Shown here: positions 52,437 through 61,540 of the stretch, piece after piece
Layout of the letters: the number at the start of each line of letters is the position of its first letter
Position numbering within the stretch: the stretch's first letter is position 1
Assembly: GCA_963714415.1 (NCBI GenBank)
Contig: CAVQOL010000004.1
Span: 1 to 64,000, forward strand
DNA length: 64,000 nucleotides
Direction of reading: 5' to 3'
Source of the DNA: JAGXRK01 sp963714415
GTDB lineage: Bacteria; Bacteroidota; Ignavibacteria; Ignavibacteriales; Ignavibacteriaceae
Position numbers and translations under genes: made by a program
The notes under the pieces: model-generated
Database searches by the model: none
Seen by the model: only the letters and a program-made list of their open reading frames with translations
What the model was told of the DNA's origin: nothing

Positions 52437-53387
52437 CTATTTAGCTAATGTTGTTGTAATCCAGCCACTGTATTGACCGGCTTCTACAATTATAAATCTT
52501 AAAAGTAATCCTCCTAGAATAACAAGAATCGGTGCAATAGGAGTATGTTGTATTTTGTGATTAACAGCAAGTGATTGTATGAATAAAGGAATTACTATTC
52601 CAAGTCCTATTACAAAAACCCAAAATACAGGCGCATAAGGACCGATGAGCAGTAAATTTGCTGCATCAATATGAACCTGGGCCGTTGTAAAAAGCCCGAT
52701 AAAAAATAAAAGAAAGATAAAAAGTTCAATTATAAGAAAACCATTATCAGCTTTTGCGAGTAGTTCTCGTTCATATTTATCTTTTGCAATCATATGAACA
52801 AAGGCGGCAGCAGATGACAATCCTGAGACAAGGAATAACATCCCTAGAATGCTGCTGTTCCACAATGGTCTTGCAACGAGTGAGCTAAGCAGAACACCGG
52901 TATAAATGCCCAACATTCCACCTAAAATCATGTTTGCAATTCCTATGTTTTTAATTAGATAAGGATGTTTAGATAACAATTCATTTATCTTTTTAACAAA
53001 AGGAATTTTTTCTTTTAAATAATCAGACGGATTAATTAAAAGCATTGCAATCAAAGCCGGATAAACAATTATAAGAATCCAGGATCCCCAGGACATTGGT
53101 GATGTGATTTGAAAAGTTGTGTAAAATCTCCAGACATGAATTTTATATTCTATGTCAAGAAATAATGTAAACATACCAAGGCTTAATACTATCATACTTA
53201 TAACAGGTAGGTAAAGACAGGAGCAAAGATGTTCTTTATACCTTCCTTTGAAAATAAAATAACCTGAAATTATCATCATCCCGGCAACGAGGCCGCCAAT
53301 AAAAAGATAAACAGGAATTTCCCATCCCCAAACATGTACATTTGGGTCTATTAGGTGATTATTTCTGGTTGAATATAATTCGTTCAT
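52437..53387 (-). CDS. NrfD/PsrC-type membrane anchor of the sulfur reductase
   Basis: This is the quinol-linked membrane subunit. About eight helices in 316 residues and the NrfD/PsrC family pattern are visible: WGWEIPVYLFIGGLVAGMMI, then MSWGSWILIIVYPALIAML, and a late GLGIVIPLFIQSLAV. It passes electrons between the quinone pool and the Fe-S and molybdenum subunits. It lies 15 bp downstream of the Fe-S subunit gene. Confidence 0.92.
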   Translation of the reverse strand: MNELYSTRNNHLIDPNVHVWGWEIPVYLFIGGLVAGMMIISGYFIFKGRYKEHLCSCLYLPVISMIVLSLGMFTLFLDIEYKIHVWRFYTTFQITSPMSWGSWILIIVYPALIAMLLINPSDYLKEKIPFVKKINELLSKHPYLIKNIGIANMILGGMLGIYTGVLLSSLVARPLWNSSILGMLFLVSGLSSAAAFVHMIAKDKYERELLAKADNGFLIIELFIFLLFFIGLFTTAQVHIDAANLLLIGPYAPVFWVFVIGLGIVIPLFIQSLAVNHKIQHTPIAPILVILGGLLLRFIIVEAGQYSGWITTTLAK

Positions 53388-53401
53388 AATATTTATAATC
53401 T

Positions 53402-53941
53402 TTAAATCAAATAATAAACGTGTGGTTTAGTTCCGGCTTCGGGAATAAGTGTTTTATATTGTCGTTTTGCAAGAAGTTTACTTACTTCACTTTGCGGATC
53501 ATCAAGGTCGCCGAAAAACATACAATATGTCGGGCATACAGATACGCAGGCAGGATTCAAACCTTTTTCAACACGATGTGAACAGAATGTACATTTGTCT
53601 GCATATCCTTCAGGATTTATGAATCTTGCATCGTAAGGACAGGAAGCTAAACAAGCTTTGCAACCTGTGCACAGATCGTGATGAACCAATACTATCTCAC
53701 CTAATTCACTAACGTGACTTGCGCCAGTCGGGCAGCAGGAAACACAAGGTGGATTTTCGCAATGATTACACCTTTCAGATCTTATCTCCATACTCAGTTC
53801 AGGAAATTTTCCGATTGATTCGTAGTTTATCCAATCACGATTGTAACCTTCGGGAACATTGTTTTCTGTTTTACAGGCAACAACACAATCCATACAGCCA
53901 ACACACTTTTTTGTATCTATTACCATTGCAAATCTTGCCAT
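53402..53941 (-). CDS. 4Fe-4S dicluster electron-transfer subunit (PsrB/PhsB-like)
   Basis: This has 16 Cys in the four-cluster arrangement of PsrB/PhsB-type subunits: CVGCMDCVVACK, CNHCENPPCVSCCPTGA, CTGCKACLASCPYDA and CTFCSHRVEKGLNPACVSVC. It has no signal of its own, as is usual for a partner carried by the Tat-exported catalytic subunit. At 179 residues it is full length. It starts two bases after the catalytic gene's stop. Confidence 0.95.
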   Translation of the reverse strand: MARFAMVIDTKKCVGCMDCVVACKTENNVPEGYNRDWINYESIGKFPELSMEIRSERCNHCENPPCVSCCPTGASHVSELGEIVLVHHDLCTGCKACLASCPYDARFINPEGYADKCTFCSHRVEKGLNPACVSVCPTYCMFFGDLDDPQSEVSKLLAKRQYKTLIPEAGTKPHVYYLI

Positions 53942-53942
53942 C

Positions 53943-56144
53943 TTACACCTCCGCCTCGAATGTCACAAAATTTACATTCATTGCTGTGCCGCCCATAAGA
54001 GGATCAATTACATAATTTGTTATCAGTTGAGCATCGCTTGCACCTTTGAGATAAGCACCACGCAAACCTTTTGACGTGTGGCCGAATCCATGAACCATAT
54101 AAACGCAATCGGTTCTGATTCTCTCTGTTACTCTTACTTTAACTTTATTACTTATTACACCATCCTGATTTTTTAATCTAATATATTTTCCATTTTCTAT
54201 TCCGTAACGTTGAGCAACATCTGTATTAACCCAAACTTCATTTTCATTCATCATATCTTTAAGAACAGGATTAGATTGTGTTCTTGAAAATGAATGGACA
54301 GGGGCTCGTCCGTAAAGTAATCTGAAATATCCGGAAGGTCCTTCATTCGGTTTTTTATATTTGGGAACAGGATCGAATCCTGCTTCAGCAAGTTGAAGTG
54401 AATAAAATTCCACCTTACCGGATGGAGTAGGAAATTCGACAGGAACACCTTCATCAAAATAGATTGGTTGTTTTGCTCCGCGAATAATACCGTTTTGTTT
54501 TAATTCATTAAAATCATAACCGGAGTTGGTTATTCTATGTTCAAGATATTCTTCAATATTTTCCCACGGGAAATAATGTCCAAGGTCTAATCGTTCAGCA
54601 AGTTTTTTTGCAATCCACCAATTCGGTTTTTGATCATTTGGTGAATCAACTACAGGCTGACGAATTGCAATGAAAGGATCACGAAACCATTCAACATTAA
54701 GTTCATCATGCCGTTCAAGATAAATCGATTCCGGTAAGACAACATCTGCCCAACCGGTAATTTCACTTGGTATCACATCGATGGCAACCATCAAGTCCAA
54801 ATTTTGGATTGCTTTAATAGTTTCTTCTTCATTCGGTAGAGAATGAATCAAGTTGGTGGCATAAACAAACCAGCCTTTAATGGGATATGGCTTACCGGTT
54901 AAAGTTGCTTCACGAATTCCGGTTGTAATAGTTTCGTGTGCAAATGGATATTTATTATTCGGATTATCAACCTTTCCTTTTTCAGAGTGAGGATATCCCG
55001 GATATGGATAACCAACAACATCCATACTTTGAGGATAATAAAATCCACCTTTGCGTCCCCAGTTTCCCATAAGAGCATTTAACATAGCTATTGCGCGGCT
55101 GCGCTGAGCATCATCGCCATACCAAGTAACATGTCTACCGGGATGAATGAGAGTTGCAGGTTTGAATCTTGCCATCTCTCTTGCTGTAGCACGAATAACA
55201 TCAGGTTCAATTCCTGTTTCAGGATAAGCCCATTCAGGAGTGTATTGCTGAATTTCTGCAGCAAACTGTTCGAAGCCGAATCCATAGTTACTAACAAATT
55301 CCTTATCGTATATATTTTCATTAACAATTACATTCATCCAGGCAAGAATTAACGCAAGGTCGGTTCCCGGTTTTATAGGCAAATAATATTTTGCTTTACT
55401 CGCTGCAATTGAATAACGAGGATCAACTACAATTATGCTGGCATTTTGTTCAATAGCATGAGAAAATTCCTGCACTTGTGTATTGTGCATGTTCTCACCA
55501 AGATGTGAACCAATCAACACAATACATTTTGCATTTCTAATATCAGTTCTCTCAGGTGAACTTATGTCTTCACCAAAAGTCAAGCGAAATCCAACATCTC
55601 GTGGACCTCTGCATTGTGCAAACGAGGGAGCTGAAATATTTGGAGAACCATAAGCTTTTATTGTATGCTTTAAAAAGTTTCCACCAACACCGTGACTGAA
55701 AAGAGCAACAGCTTCAGGTCCGTAATTAGCTTTTATCTTTTTCATCTTTTCGGCTATATAATCGAAAGCTTCGTCCCACGTAACTTCAATCCATTTTTCT
55801 TCACCACGATGACTTTTTCTTATTAGTGGAGATTTTAGTCTGTCAGGATCGTAATGTGCACCTACTCCACCTGTTCCTCGTGGACATAATCTTCCTTCAC
55901 TCAACGGATCCAGAGGATTACCTTCAACTTTCCATAGCTTACCATCTCTTAGATAAGCTATTGTGCCGCATTTCCAGAAACAGATATCGCAATAAGTAGC
56001 AACTTTGCGAATACCTTTTTCTTTTTTGTCATTTATTTTGTCGGCACTTTTGACAATTGTATTGAGTGAACCTGTAAGTGCAGCGGCTGTTACTACTGTT
56101 GCCCCGCTGATCTTTAGAAATTTTCTTCTTGATAATGAGTTCAT
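53943..56144 (-). CDS. Molybdopterin polysulfide/thiosulfate reductase catalytic subunit
   Basis: This is a molybdo-bis-MGD oxidoreductase of the PsrA/PhsA group, likely using polysulfide or thiosulfate. The Tat signal is MNSLSRRKFLKISGATV. A 4Fe-4S cluster is bound by Cys 52, 55, 59 and 87 (CDICFWKC...LCPRG). The molybdenum ligand is probably Cys178 in SAPSFAQCRGPRDVG. At 733 residues it is full length, ending in the normal C-terminal cap. The substrate is an inference from the neighbours (two YeeE/YedE transporters and a rhodanese); arsenate or tetrathionate reductases are alternatives in the same superfamily. It starts 10 bp after the MerR gene. Confidence 0.88.
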   Translation of the reverse strand: MNSLSRRKFLKISGATVVTAAALTGSLNTIVKSADKINDKKEKGIRKVATYCDICFWKCGTIAYLRDGKLWKVEGNPLDPLSEGRLCPRGTGGVGAHYDPDRLKSPLIRKSHRGEEKWIEVTWDEAFDYIAEKMKKIKANYGPEAVALFSHGVGGNFLKHTIKAYGSPNISAPSFAQCRGPRDVGFRLTFGEDISSPERTDIRNAKCIVLIGSHLGENMHNTQVQEFSHAIEQNASIIVVDPRYSIAASKAKYYLPIKPGTDLALILAWMNVIVNENIYDKEFVSNYGFGFEQFAAEIQQYTPEWAYPETGIEPDVIRATAREMARFKPATLIHPGRHVTWYGDDAQRSRAIAMLNALMGNWGRKGGFYYPQSMDVVGYPYPGYPHSEKGKVDNPNNKYPFAHETITTGIREATLTGKPYPIKGWFVYATNLIHSLPNEEETIKAIQNLDLMVAIDVIPSEITGWADVVLPESIYLERHDELNVEWFRDPFIAIRQPVVDSPNDQKPNWWIAKKLAERLDLGHYFPWENIEEYLEHRITNSGYDFNELKQNGIIRGAKQPIYFDEGVPVEFPTPSGKVEFYSLQLAEAGFDPVPKYKKPNEGPSGYFRLLYGRAPVHSFSRTQSNPVLKDMMNENEVWVNTDVAQRYGIENGKYIRLKNQDGVISNKVKVRVTERIRTDCVYMVHGFGHTSKGLRGAYLKGASDAQLITNYVIDPLMGGTAMNVNFVTFEAEV

Positions 56145-56154
56145 AAAGTAATGT

Positions 56155-56595
56155 TTAAGATATATTTTTTATAGCATCTTTAACTGTTGAGCAATCTTGA
56201 AATGAAATATAAACTTCACAATCCACACACTCAATTGATGCACAAAGATTATTTATATGTTTATAAGTCCAGCATGGTCGTTTTGATTCTGCATATGCCC
56301 GGCAATTTTTTCTATCTTCTTCGGTACAATGAATTATCTGCCAGCAGGGAATCATAGAAAAAAGAGATTTTATTCCTGCAATACTGATTTTTTTTTCCCT
56401 AATTGCAGTTCTTATACACAGTAATCGGTTGATATCTGAGTCAGAATAGAGCCTATGACCGGTATCTTTCTGATATGGTAGTATCAAACCTTCGCGTTCA
56501 TACATTCTTAAAGTGTGAACGGAAATACCGAGCAATTTCGCAGCATTTCTTATTGGGTATTTAGGCTTAAAATAGTCTTCGTTCATAGCATTCAA
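56155..56595 (-). CDS. MerR-family regulator with Cys-rich two-CW domain
   Basis: This is the first gene of the sulfur operon. The N-terminal MerR helix-turn-helix is plain: YPIRNAAKLLGISVHTLRMY, EREGLILPYQ, HRLYSDSDINRLLCI. The last 60 residues form a Cys-rich region with PCWQIIHC, NCRAYA, PCWTYKHI, C-x4-C-x2-CEVY, the two-CW pattern seen in sensors, able to bind metal or an Fe-S cluster. The start is 56595 (MNAM) or the ATG three codons in at 56586. A perfect 20-bp palindrome lies just upstream, so it probably controls itself and the reductase operon. The inducer is unknown; sulfur species or redox are plausible. Confidence 0.85.
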   Translation of the reverse strand: MNAMNEDYFKPKYPIRNAAKLLGISVHTLRMYEREGLILPYQKDTGHRLYSDSDINRLLCIRTAIREKKISIAGIKSLFSMIPCWQIIHCTEEDRKNCRAYAESKRPCWTYKHINNLCASIECVDCEVYISFQDCSTVKDAIKNIS

Positions 56596-56598
56596 TAA

Positions 56599-56618
56599 TT
56601 GATATTTATAAATATCAA
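56599..56618. promoter_or_regulatory. Perfect 20-bp palindrome, probable MerR operator
   Basis: TTGATATTTATAAATATCAA equals its own reverse complement. It lies 4 bp upstream of the MerR start at 56595, or 13 bp upstream of the alternative start at 56586. MerR proteins bind dyads of about this size as dimers, between promoter elements. No other such palindrome was seen in the window. Confidence 0.6.
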
Positions 56619-56894
56619 CTTGTTTGCCATTTAAGAAATGTTGATTATTTGTTCAATTATTCCATCAAAATAGGCATAAATTTTCATTTGAAAGAAAGAT
56701 ATAAGTTCAAATTCCAATAAATGAGAAATACGAAGTATTACTCATTACTAACTATTGATTGATAGCAAGCAATATTGACTATGGTGGATATTTTTATATA
56801 TTTCTTTTGTTTTTTCATTTACATACGGATAACAGTACAAAATTTAAATTTTTTCTCATCTGATCTTCTACAATTAATTTGAAAGGAGAACGCA
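56619..56894. other. Divergent intergenic region between sulfur operon and NTF2-like gene
   Basis: No gene. Besides the operator-like palindrome at the left edge, a 27-nt hairpin lies at 56720-56746 (AATGAG, then ATACGAAGTAT, then CTCATT). It has no T-run on either strand. The region must hold the promoters of both flanking genes; no certain -33/-7 match was found. Confidence 0.4.
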
Positions 56895-57392
56895 ATGAGA
56901 GGATTATTATTCGTTACTATTCTTATTTCTTCTCTATTTCTTACTTCCTGCGGCACTGAAGATAACATCGATATGACCGCAGCGCGCAATGAGGTTCTGA
57001 GTGTTCTTGAGAACTATCAAACTGCTCATGAAACACAAAATATTGATTTACTCAGAAATTGTTTTTCTCCCAAGTCCGATATAATTATTCTGGGAACAGA
57101 CGAAAATGAACTCTGGGTAGACCGGGAATCTTTACTCCAGGAGCAACAACGCTTTTATGAAACAGTTAATGAAGTAAAACTTTCGGTAAGAGATAAAGTT
57201 GTAAAGATGTGTCCTACCGGACTAAGCGGCTGGTTTTATATACGTGTAAATTGGTTTGTAAAATCGGGTGATGATAAATATACTCTTGAAAATATAAGAA
57301 CAACCGGTGTCATGAATAAAGATAATGGTCATTGGGGAATTGTTATGATGCATACTTCATTGCCGGTAAAAGGACAAGCAGTTAAATATTAA
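56895..57392 (+). CDS. SnoaL/NTF2-like lipoprotein
   Basis: This is a small exported protein with an NTF2-type fold (SnoaL_3/DUF4440 group). The signal ends in FLTSCGTE, a lipobox. The fold shows VLSVLENYQTAHETQNIDLL, IIILGTDENELWVDRESLLQ and HWGIVMMHTSLP. Such domains bind small molecules or act as enzymes or accessory proteins; none can be picked here. GAAAGGAG precedes the ATG. It is not in an operon with the porin gene 475 bp downstream. Confidence 0.85.
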   Translation: MRGLLFVTILISSLFLTSCGTEDNIDMTAARNEVLSVLENYQTAHETQNIDLLRNCFSPKSDIIILGTDENELWVDRESLLQEQQRFYETVNEVKLSVRDKVVKMCPTGLSGWFYIRVNWFVKSGDDKYTLENIRTTGVMNKDNGHWGIVMMHTSLPVKGQAVKY

Positions 57393-57867
57393 ATTGAAAT
57401 AATACTCCTTGAATTTTATTAAGCATCGAAGTCAAGAGTAGTATATCAACATATTTAATTACAAAATTATAATAGTCTTCGTAATACAATTATTTCGAAG
57501 ACAAGGTTAATTTACATCTTCATACTTCATTCCATCCCTTCTGTTTATAGTAATATCTAAGGCATAATATTTGTCATAAATAAAACCGTTATTAAAAATA
57601 ATATTTTTACTAGCGGAATGGGAGTATTAGCCTTCTTAATAAAAGAAATACATCAATATTATTAATACTTTTTCCAGAATTTGAGAAGAAAAATAAATCT
57701 AGTTGGTACTGCGAAGTGTTAATATAACTAATAATATATCTAAGAAAGCAAATTAGAGTTTAATGACTTTGTATTAGATTGTGGTGAATCTCTTTAGTAA
57801 TAATGAAAACTTAATTCAACAAGTAAATAAAATATAGATTACTAAATAAATTAATCGAAAGGCAAAA
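57393..57867. other. AT-rich intergenic region without a visible gene
   Basis: There is no open frame with a ribosome site and no recognisable RNA or repeat. The end holds the leader of the FadL-like gene (CGAAAGG ribosome site). Confidence 0.4.
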
Positions 57868-59127
57868 ATGAATAAAGTGATTCTTGTTCTTCTTGTAGTG
57901 TTTGGATTTATGATCCAGACAACATTTGCAACAGATGGATATTACCGTCATGGTTATGGAATAAAATATTCTGCATTATCCGGATCAGGCGTTGCAGTTT
58001 CTTTAAGTTCACTTGGAGCAATTACAAATCCTGCTTCAATCACAAATCTTAATTCCGGATTTGAATTTAACGTTTCTTATTTCAGTCCAGAACGATATTA
58101 TAATGTAACGGGAAATCCGAGTGGTTATCCAAATACGTTTGCTTTAATGCCGGGAAAAGTTGAAAGTGAGCAAACTGCATTCTACTTTCCTACCTTAGGT
58201 GGAAACATAAATATTTCTGATAAGGTTGCAATTGCTCTTTCTCTGTATGGTAATGGAGGAATGAATACTGACTATCCAACAATGACATTTGGTGATCAAT
58301 CTTCTCCGGCAACTGGTGTAAACATTGAGCAAATGTTTGGCAATTTAACATTCGCATATCAATTTGCAGAAAATCATTCATTGGGAATAGCCGGAATTTT
58401 CGGTTGGCAAAGGTTTGCTGCAAAAGGTCTGGCTAATTTTAGTCTATTCTCAAGTGATCCTGAAAACTTAACTGGTAATACTTTTTCAACTGCAACTGGT
58501 TTTGGATTTAAGGTTGGTTACCAGGGACAATGGGCAGAAGGTTTTAGATTTGGAGCAGCTTATCAATCAAAAATTTATATGAGTGAGTTTGAACGCTATG
58601 CCGGATTATTTGCTCAAGCAGGTGATTTTGATGTTCCGGCTAGTTGGCAAGCCGGTTTTGCTTTTATGCCGGGTGACTGGACATTCTTAGTTGATGTAAA
58701 ACAAATTCTTTACAGCGGAATAAAATCTGTAGCTAATCCTTTATTGCCTAACTTGATGATGGCACCTCTTGGAGCAGAGGAAGGCGCTGGATTCGGTTGG
58801 AAAGATATTTTAATTCTAAAATATGGTGTTATGTATTCTGGCTTCTGCGGTTGGGATTTAATGGCTGGATTTTCTATAAGTCAGAATCCAATCCAGGAGA
58901 CAGAAGTATTGTTTAACATACTTGCACCTGCGGTAATAGAAAACCATATTACATTTGGTGTATCTAAAGATATTGCAAAAAATCATGAAGTGACGATTGC
59001 ATTCATGTATGCTTTTGAAAATTCAGTCAAAGGTGCAAATCCTTTAGAAGCTCCTAATCAACAATTTATAGAAATTGGAATGAAACAATGGCAGCTAGAC
59101 ATTGGATATGCATTTAGCAGTTTCTAA
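57868..59127 (+). CDS. FadL/OmpP1-family outer membrane protein
   Basis: This is an outer membrane channel of the FadL/TodX type, which carries hydrophobic compounds through a lateral opening. The signal peptide (VILVLLVVFGFMIQTTFA) is followed by the N-terminal hatch motif AITNPASITNL, which matches the NPA pattern of the family. Predicted strands cover the rest, ending in QWQLDIGYAFSSF with a terminal Phe, the outer membrane insertion signal. At 419 residues it is normal. Its substrate is unknown; the sulfur operon nearby is on the other strand. A terminator follows. Confidence 0.9.
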   Translation: MNKVILVLLVVFGFMIQTTFATDGYYRHGYGIKYSALSGSGVAVSLSSLGAITNPASITNLNSGFEFNVSYFSPERYYNVTGNPSGYPNTFALMPGKVESEQTAFYFPTLGGNINISDKVAIALSLYGNGGMNTDYPTMTFGDQSSPATGVNIEQMFGNLTFAYQFAENHSLGIAGIFGWQRFAAKGLANFSLFSSDPENLTGNTFSTATGFGFKVGYQGQWAEGFRFGAAYQSKIYMSEFERYAGLFAQAGDFDVPASWQAGFAFMPGDWTFLVDVKQILYSGIKSVANPLLPNLMMAPLGAEEGAGFGWKDILILKYGVMYSGFCGWDLMAGFSISQNPIQETEVLFNILAPAVIENHITFGVSKDIAKNHEVTIAFMYAFENSVKGANPLEAPNQQFIEIGMKQWQLDIGYAFSSF

Positions 59128-59148
59128 TTAAATTAATTAGTATGAAAG

Positions 59149-59176
59149 AGGGCATCTGTTATGGTGCCCTTTTTTA
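59149..59176 (+). terminator. Terminator after the FadL-like gene
   Basis: AGGGCA and TGCCCT form the stem, followed by six T. It lies 22 bp after the stop. Confidence 0.78.
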
Positions 59177-59316
59177 TATGTGATCGATCTTCAAAAATAA
59201 CTTCATATTTCAACTCGCAATACTATATCATCAGAAAGAATTTACACACAAATAGGCATAATCAAGGATGCTTATAATTTATAAATGACTAACCGGTCAT
59301 AAATTGATTTCTGATA

Positions 59317-59348
59317 GTTTCTTTTTATAAAATGAGGGTCTATATTTG
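59317..59348 (+). promoter_or_regulatory. Likely promoter of lpdA
   Basis: TATATTTG (59341-59348) matches the -7 element TAnnTTTG. Upstream, GTTT/TTTC lies at the expected 19-20 bp spacing as a weak -33 element. The lpdA ATG is 32 bp downstream. Confidence 0.4.
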
Positions 59349-59380
59349 CATCACCAATAACTTGAATTAGGATTAAAATA

Positions 59381-60784
59381 ATGTCAAAACATTATGAAAT
59401 TGCAGTTTTAGGTGGTGGACCGGGTGGTTATGTAGCTGCTATTCGTGCTAGTCAGTTAGGATTTAAAACGGTAGTAATTGATAAGGATAAATTAGGCGGA
59501 ATTTGCCTGAATTGGGGTTGTATTCCTACAAAATCTCTCCTCAAAAATGCTGAAATATATGACACAATTCAGAATCATGGAAAAGATTTTGGAATTTATG
59601 CAAAAGATTTAAGTTTTAACTTTAATGAAATAATTAAAAGAAGCAGGGGCATTTCTGATAGAATTACAAAAAACGTTGAACTCTTAATCAAGAAAAATAA
59701 AATTGATAGGATAAAAGGATTTGGTAAACTATCATCAAAAAACCAAATTGATATTTATGATAGTGAAAGTAAAAAAACAGATTCAATTACGGCAGATAAA
59801 ATTATAATCGCAACCGGAGCAAGACCAAAGTCAATTCCAAACATTCCGGTTGATTATAAAAATATTATTACAAGCACGGAAGCGATGAATCTTCCTGAAC
59901 AGCCTAAAGAACTTATCATCATTGGTGCAGGAGCAATTGGAATTGAGTTTGCATATTTTTATTCTGTTCTCGGAACAAAGGTAACTGTAGTTGAAATGAT
60001 GGATCAAATACTTCCGATAGAAGATATTGAAGTTTCTCAAACTCTTGAGAAGAGTTTTAAGAAGCGTGGAATCGAAATCTATACGAAAACGACTGTTGAA
60101 AAAGCTGAAGTAAAAGGGAAGAAAGTAAAAGTTGTAATAAATCAAAACGGTGAAAAGAAAGAGTTGACTGCTGATAAAGTCCTAAGCGCAATTGGTGTTG
60201 TTGGAAATATTGAAGGATTTGGTCTTGAGGAATTAAGAATTGAATTGTTTAAAAATCATATTAAAGTTAATAAAGAAACATACGAGACAAACATTCCCGG
60301 TATTTATGCAATTGGTGATGTGATTGGTCCGCCCTGGTTAGCACACGTTGCTTCTGCTGAAGGCATTCATTGTGTTGAACAAATCAAAGGAATTAAAAAT
60401 CCACCTGTTAATTATGGAAACATTCCGGGATGCACTTACTGTCAACCTCAAGTTGCCAGTGTTGGACTTACAGAAAAGAAGGCTAAAGAACTTGGTTATG
60501 AACTCAAGATTGGTAAGTTTCCATTTATGGCAAGCGGAAAAGCATTTGCTGTTGGCGAAAGGGAAGGATTCGTTAAACTTATTTTTGATGCTAAATATGG
60601 TGAACTGCTTGGAGGCCACATAATAGGTTGTGAAGCAACAGAACTTATTGCAGAAGTTGTGTTAGCCCGTGCAATGGAAGCTACAGGTCACTCAATAATC
60701 AAAACAGTTCATGCACATCCTACTTTATCTGAATCTATTATGGAAGCCTCTGCACAAGCTTATGGCGAAGCGATACATATTTAA
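59381..60784 (+). CDS. lpdA: Dihydrolipoamide dehydrogenase
   Basis: This is the E3 flavoprotein that reoxidises lipoyl groups of 2-oxoacid dehydrogenases and the glycine cleavage system. FAD-binding GGGPGGYVAAIRA leads to the redox disulfide in GGICLNWGCIPTKSLLK. The NAD site is GAGAIGIEFAYFYS, and the C-terminal catalytic His-Glu pair is in HAHPTLSESIMEA. At 467 residues it is full length. It is followed on the same strand by lipB (33 bp) and by the fused E1 gene. Confidence 0.96.
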   Translation: MSKHYEIAVLGGGPGGYVAAIRASQLGFKTVVIDKDKLGGICLNWGCIPTKSLLKNAEIYDTIQNHGKDFGIYAKDLSFNFNEIIKRSRGISDRITKNVELLIKKNKIDRIKGFGKLSSKNQIDIYDSESKKTDSITADKIIIATGARPKSIPNIPVDYKNIITSTEAMNLPEQPKELIIIGAGAIGIEFAYFYSVLGTKVTVVEMMDQILPIEDIEVSQTLEKSFKKRGIEIYTKTTVEKAEVKGKKVKVVINQNGEKKELTADKVLSAIGVVGNIEGFGLEELRIELFKNHIKVNKETYETNIPGIYAIGDVIGPPWLAHVASAEGIHCVEQIKGIKNPPVNYGNIPGCTYCQPQVASVGLTEKKAKELGYELKIGKFPFMASGKAFAVGEREGFVKLIFDAKYGELLGGHIIGCEATELIAEVVLARAMEATGHSIIKTVHAHPTLSESIMEASAQAYGEAIHI

Positions 60785-60817
60785 TAGAGTAAGGTTAAGA
60801 AAAAGAGTAAGAAAATA

Positions 60818-61525
60818 TTGATTGAAAATAAAAATAAAATACTTAGTTACGCAGATTTAGATTTTGTTGATTATAAAGAAGCGTGGGATTTGCAATATAG
60901 AATTCACGAACAAAGAGTTACAGGTAAATTAAAAGATCATTTACTGCTTCTTGAACATCCTAATACTTATACTCTTGGCAAAACTGCTGATAGATCTCAT
61001 CTGGTTGGGGACGAAGAGTTTCTTAAAGAAAAAAATATTTCTGTTTATGATATTGACCGGGGCGGCGATATTACATATCACGGACCAGGACAAATTGTTG
61101 GTTATCCTATCATCAATCTGAATGAATGGCATCAGGATACTCATAAATATCTTCGTGCACTTGAAGAAGTCATAATTAGAGTATGTTTTGAATTCGGTTT
61201 GATCGGTAAACGTGATTCAAAATACACCGGTGTATGGATTGACAATAGAAAAATTGCAGCTATTGGAATTAAAGTTAGTCGTTGGGTTACGATGCACGGA
61301 TTCGCATTTAATGTAAATACGGATCTTAGTTTATTTAATGGAATAATTCCATGCGGAATTTCGGACAAAGATGTTACTTCTCTGAGTAAAGAGACTAATA
61401 AAACAGTTGAGATAGGTTTGGTTAAAACATTATTACTCAAACACTTTAAAGAAGTATTTGAGTATGATTCTATTGAAACTATTTCAAGGAATGAACTTTT
61501 AAAACCTGAGTTAATCACTCAATAA
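60818..61525 (+). CDS. lipB: Octanoyltransferase
   Basis: This transfers octanoate from acyl carrier protein to lipoyl domains, the first step of lipoylation. It shows HPNTYTLGKTADRSHLV, RGGDITYHGPGQIVGYPIIN, VWIDNRKIAAIGIKVSRWVT with the catalytic Lys, and FNGIIPCGISDK with the catalytic Cys. At 235 residues it is full length. The start is TTG at 60818. It lies between lpdA and the E1 gene, so lipoylation and use of lipoate are encoded together; lipA is not in the window. Confidence 0.95.
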   Translation: MIENKNKILSYADLDFVDYKEAWDLQYRIHEQRVTGKLKDHLLLLEHPNTYTLGKTADRSHLVGDEEFLKEKNISVYDIDRGGDITYHGPGQIVGYPIINLNEWHQDTHKYLRALEEVIIRVCFEFGLIGKRDSKYTGVWIDNRKIAAIGIKVSRWVTMHGFAFNVNTDLSLFNGIIPCGISDKDVTSLSKETNKTVEIGLVKTLLLKHFKEVFEYDSIETISRNELLKPELITQ

Positions 61526-61540
61526 TTAAAAGAGTTTTTA

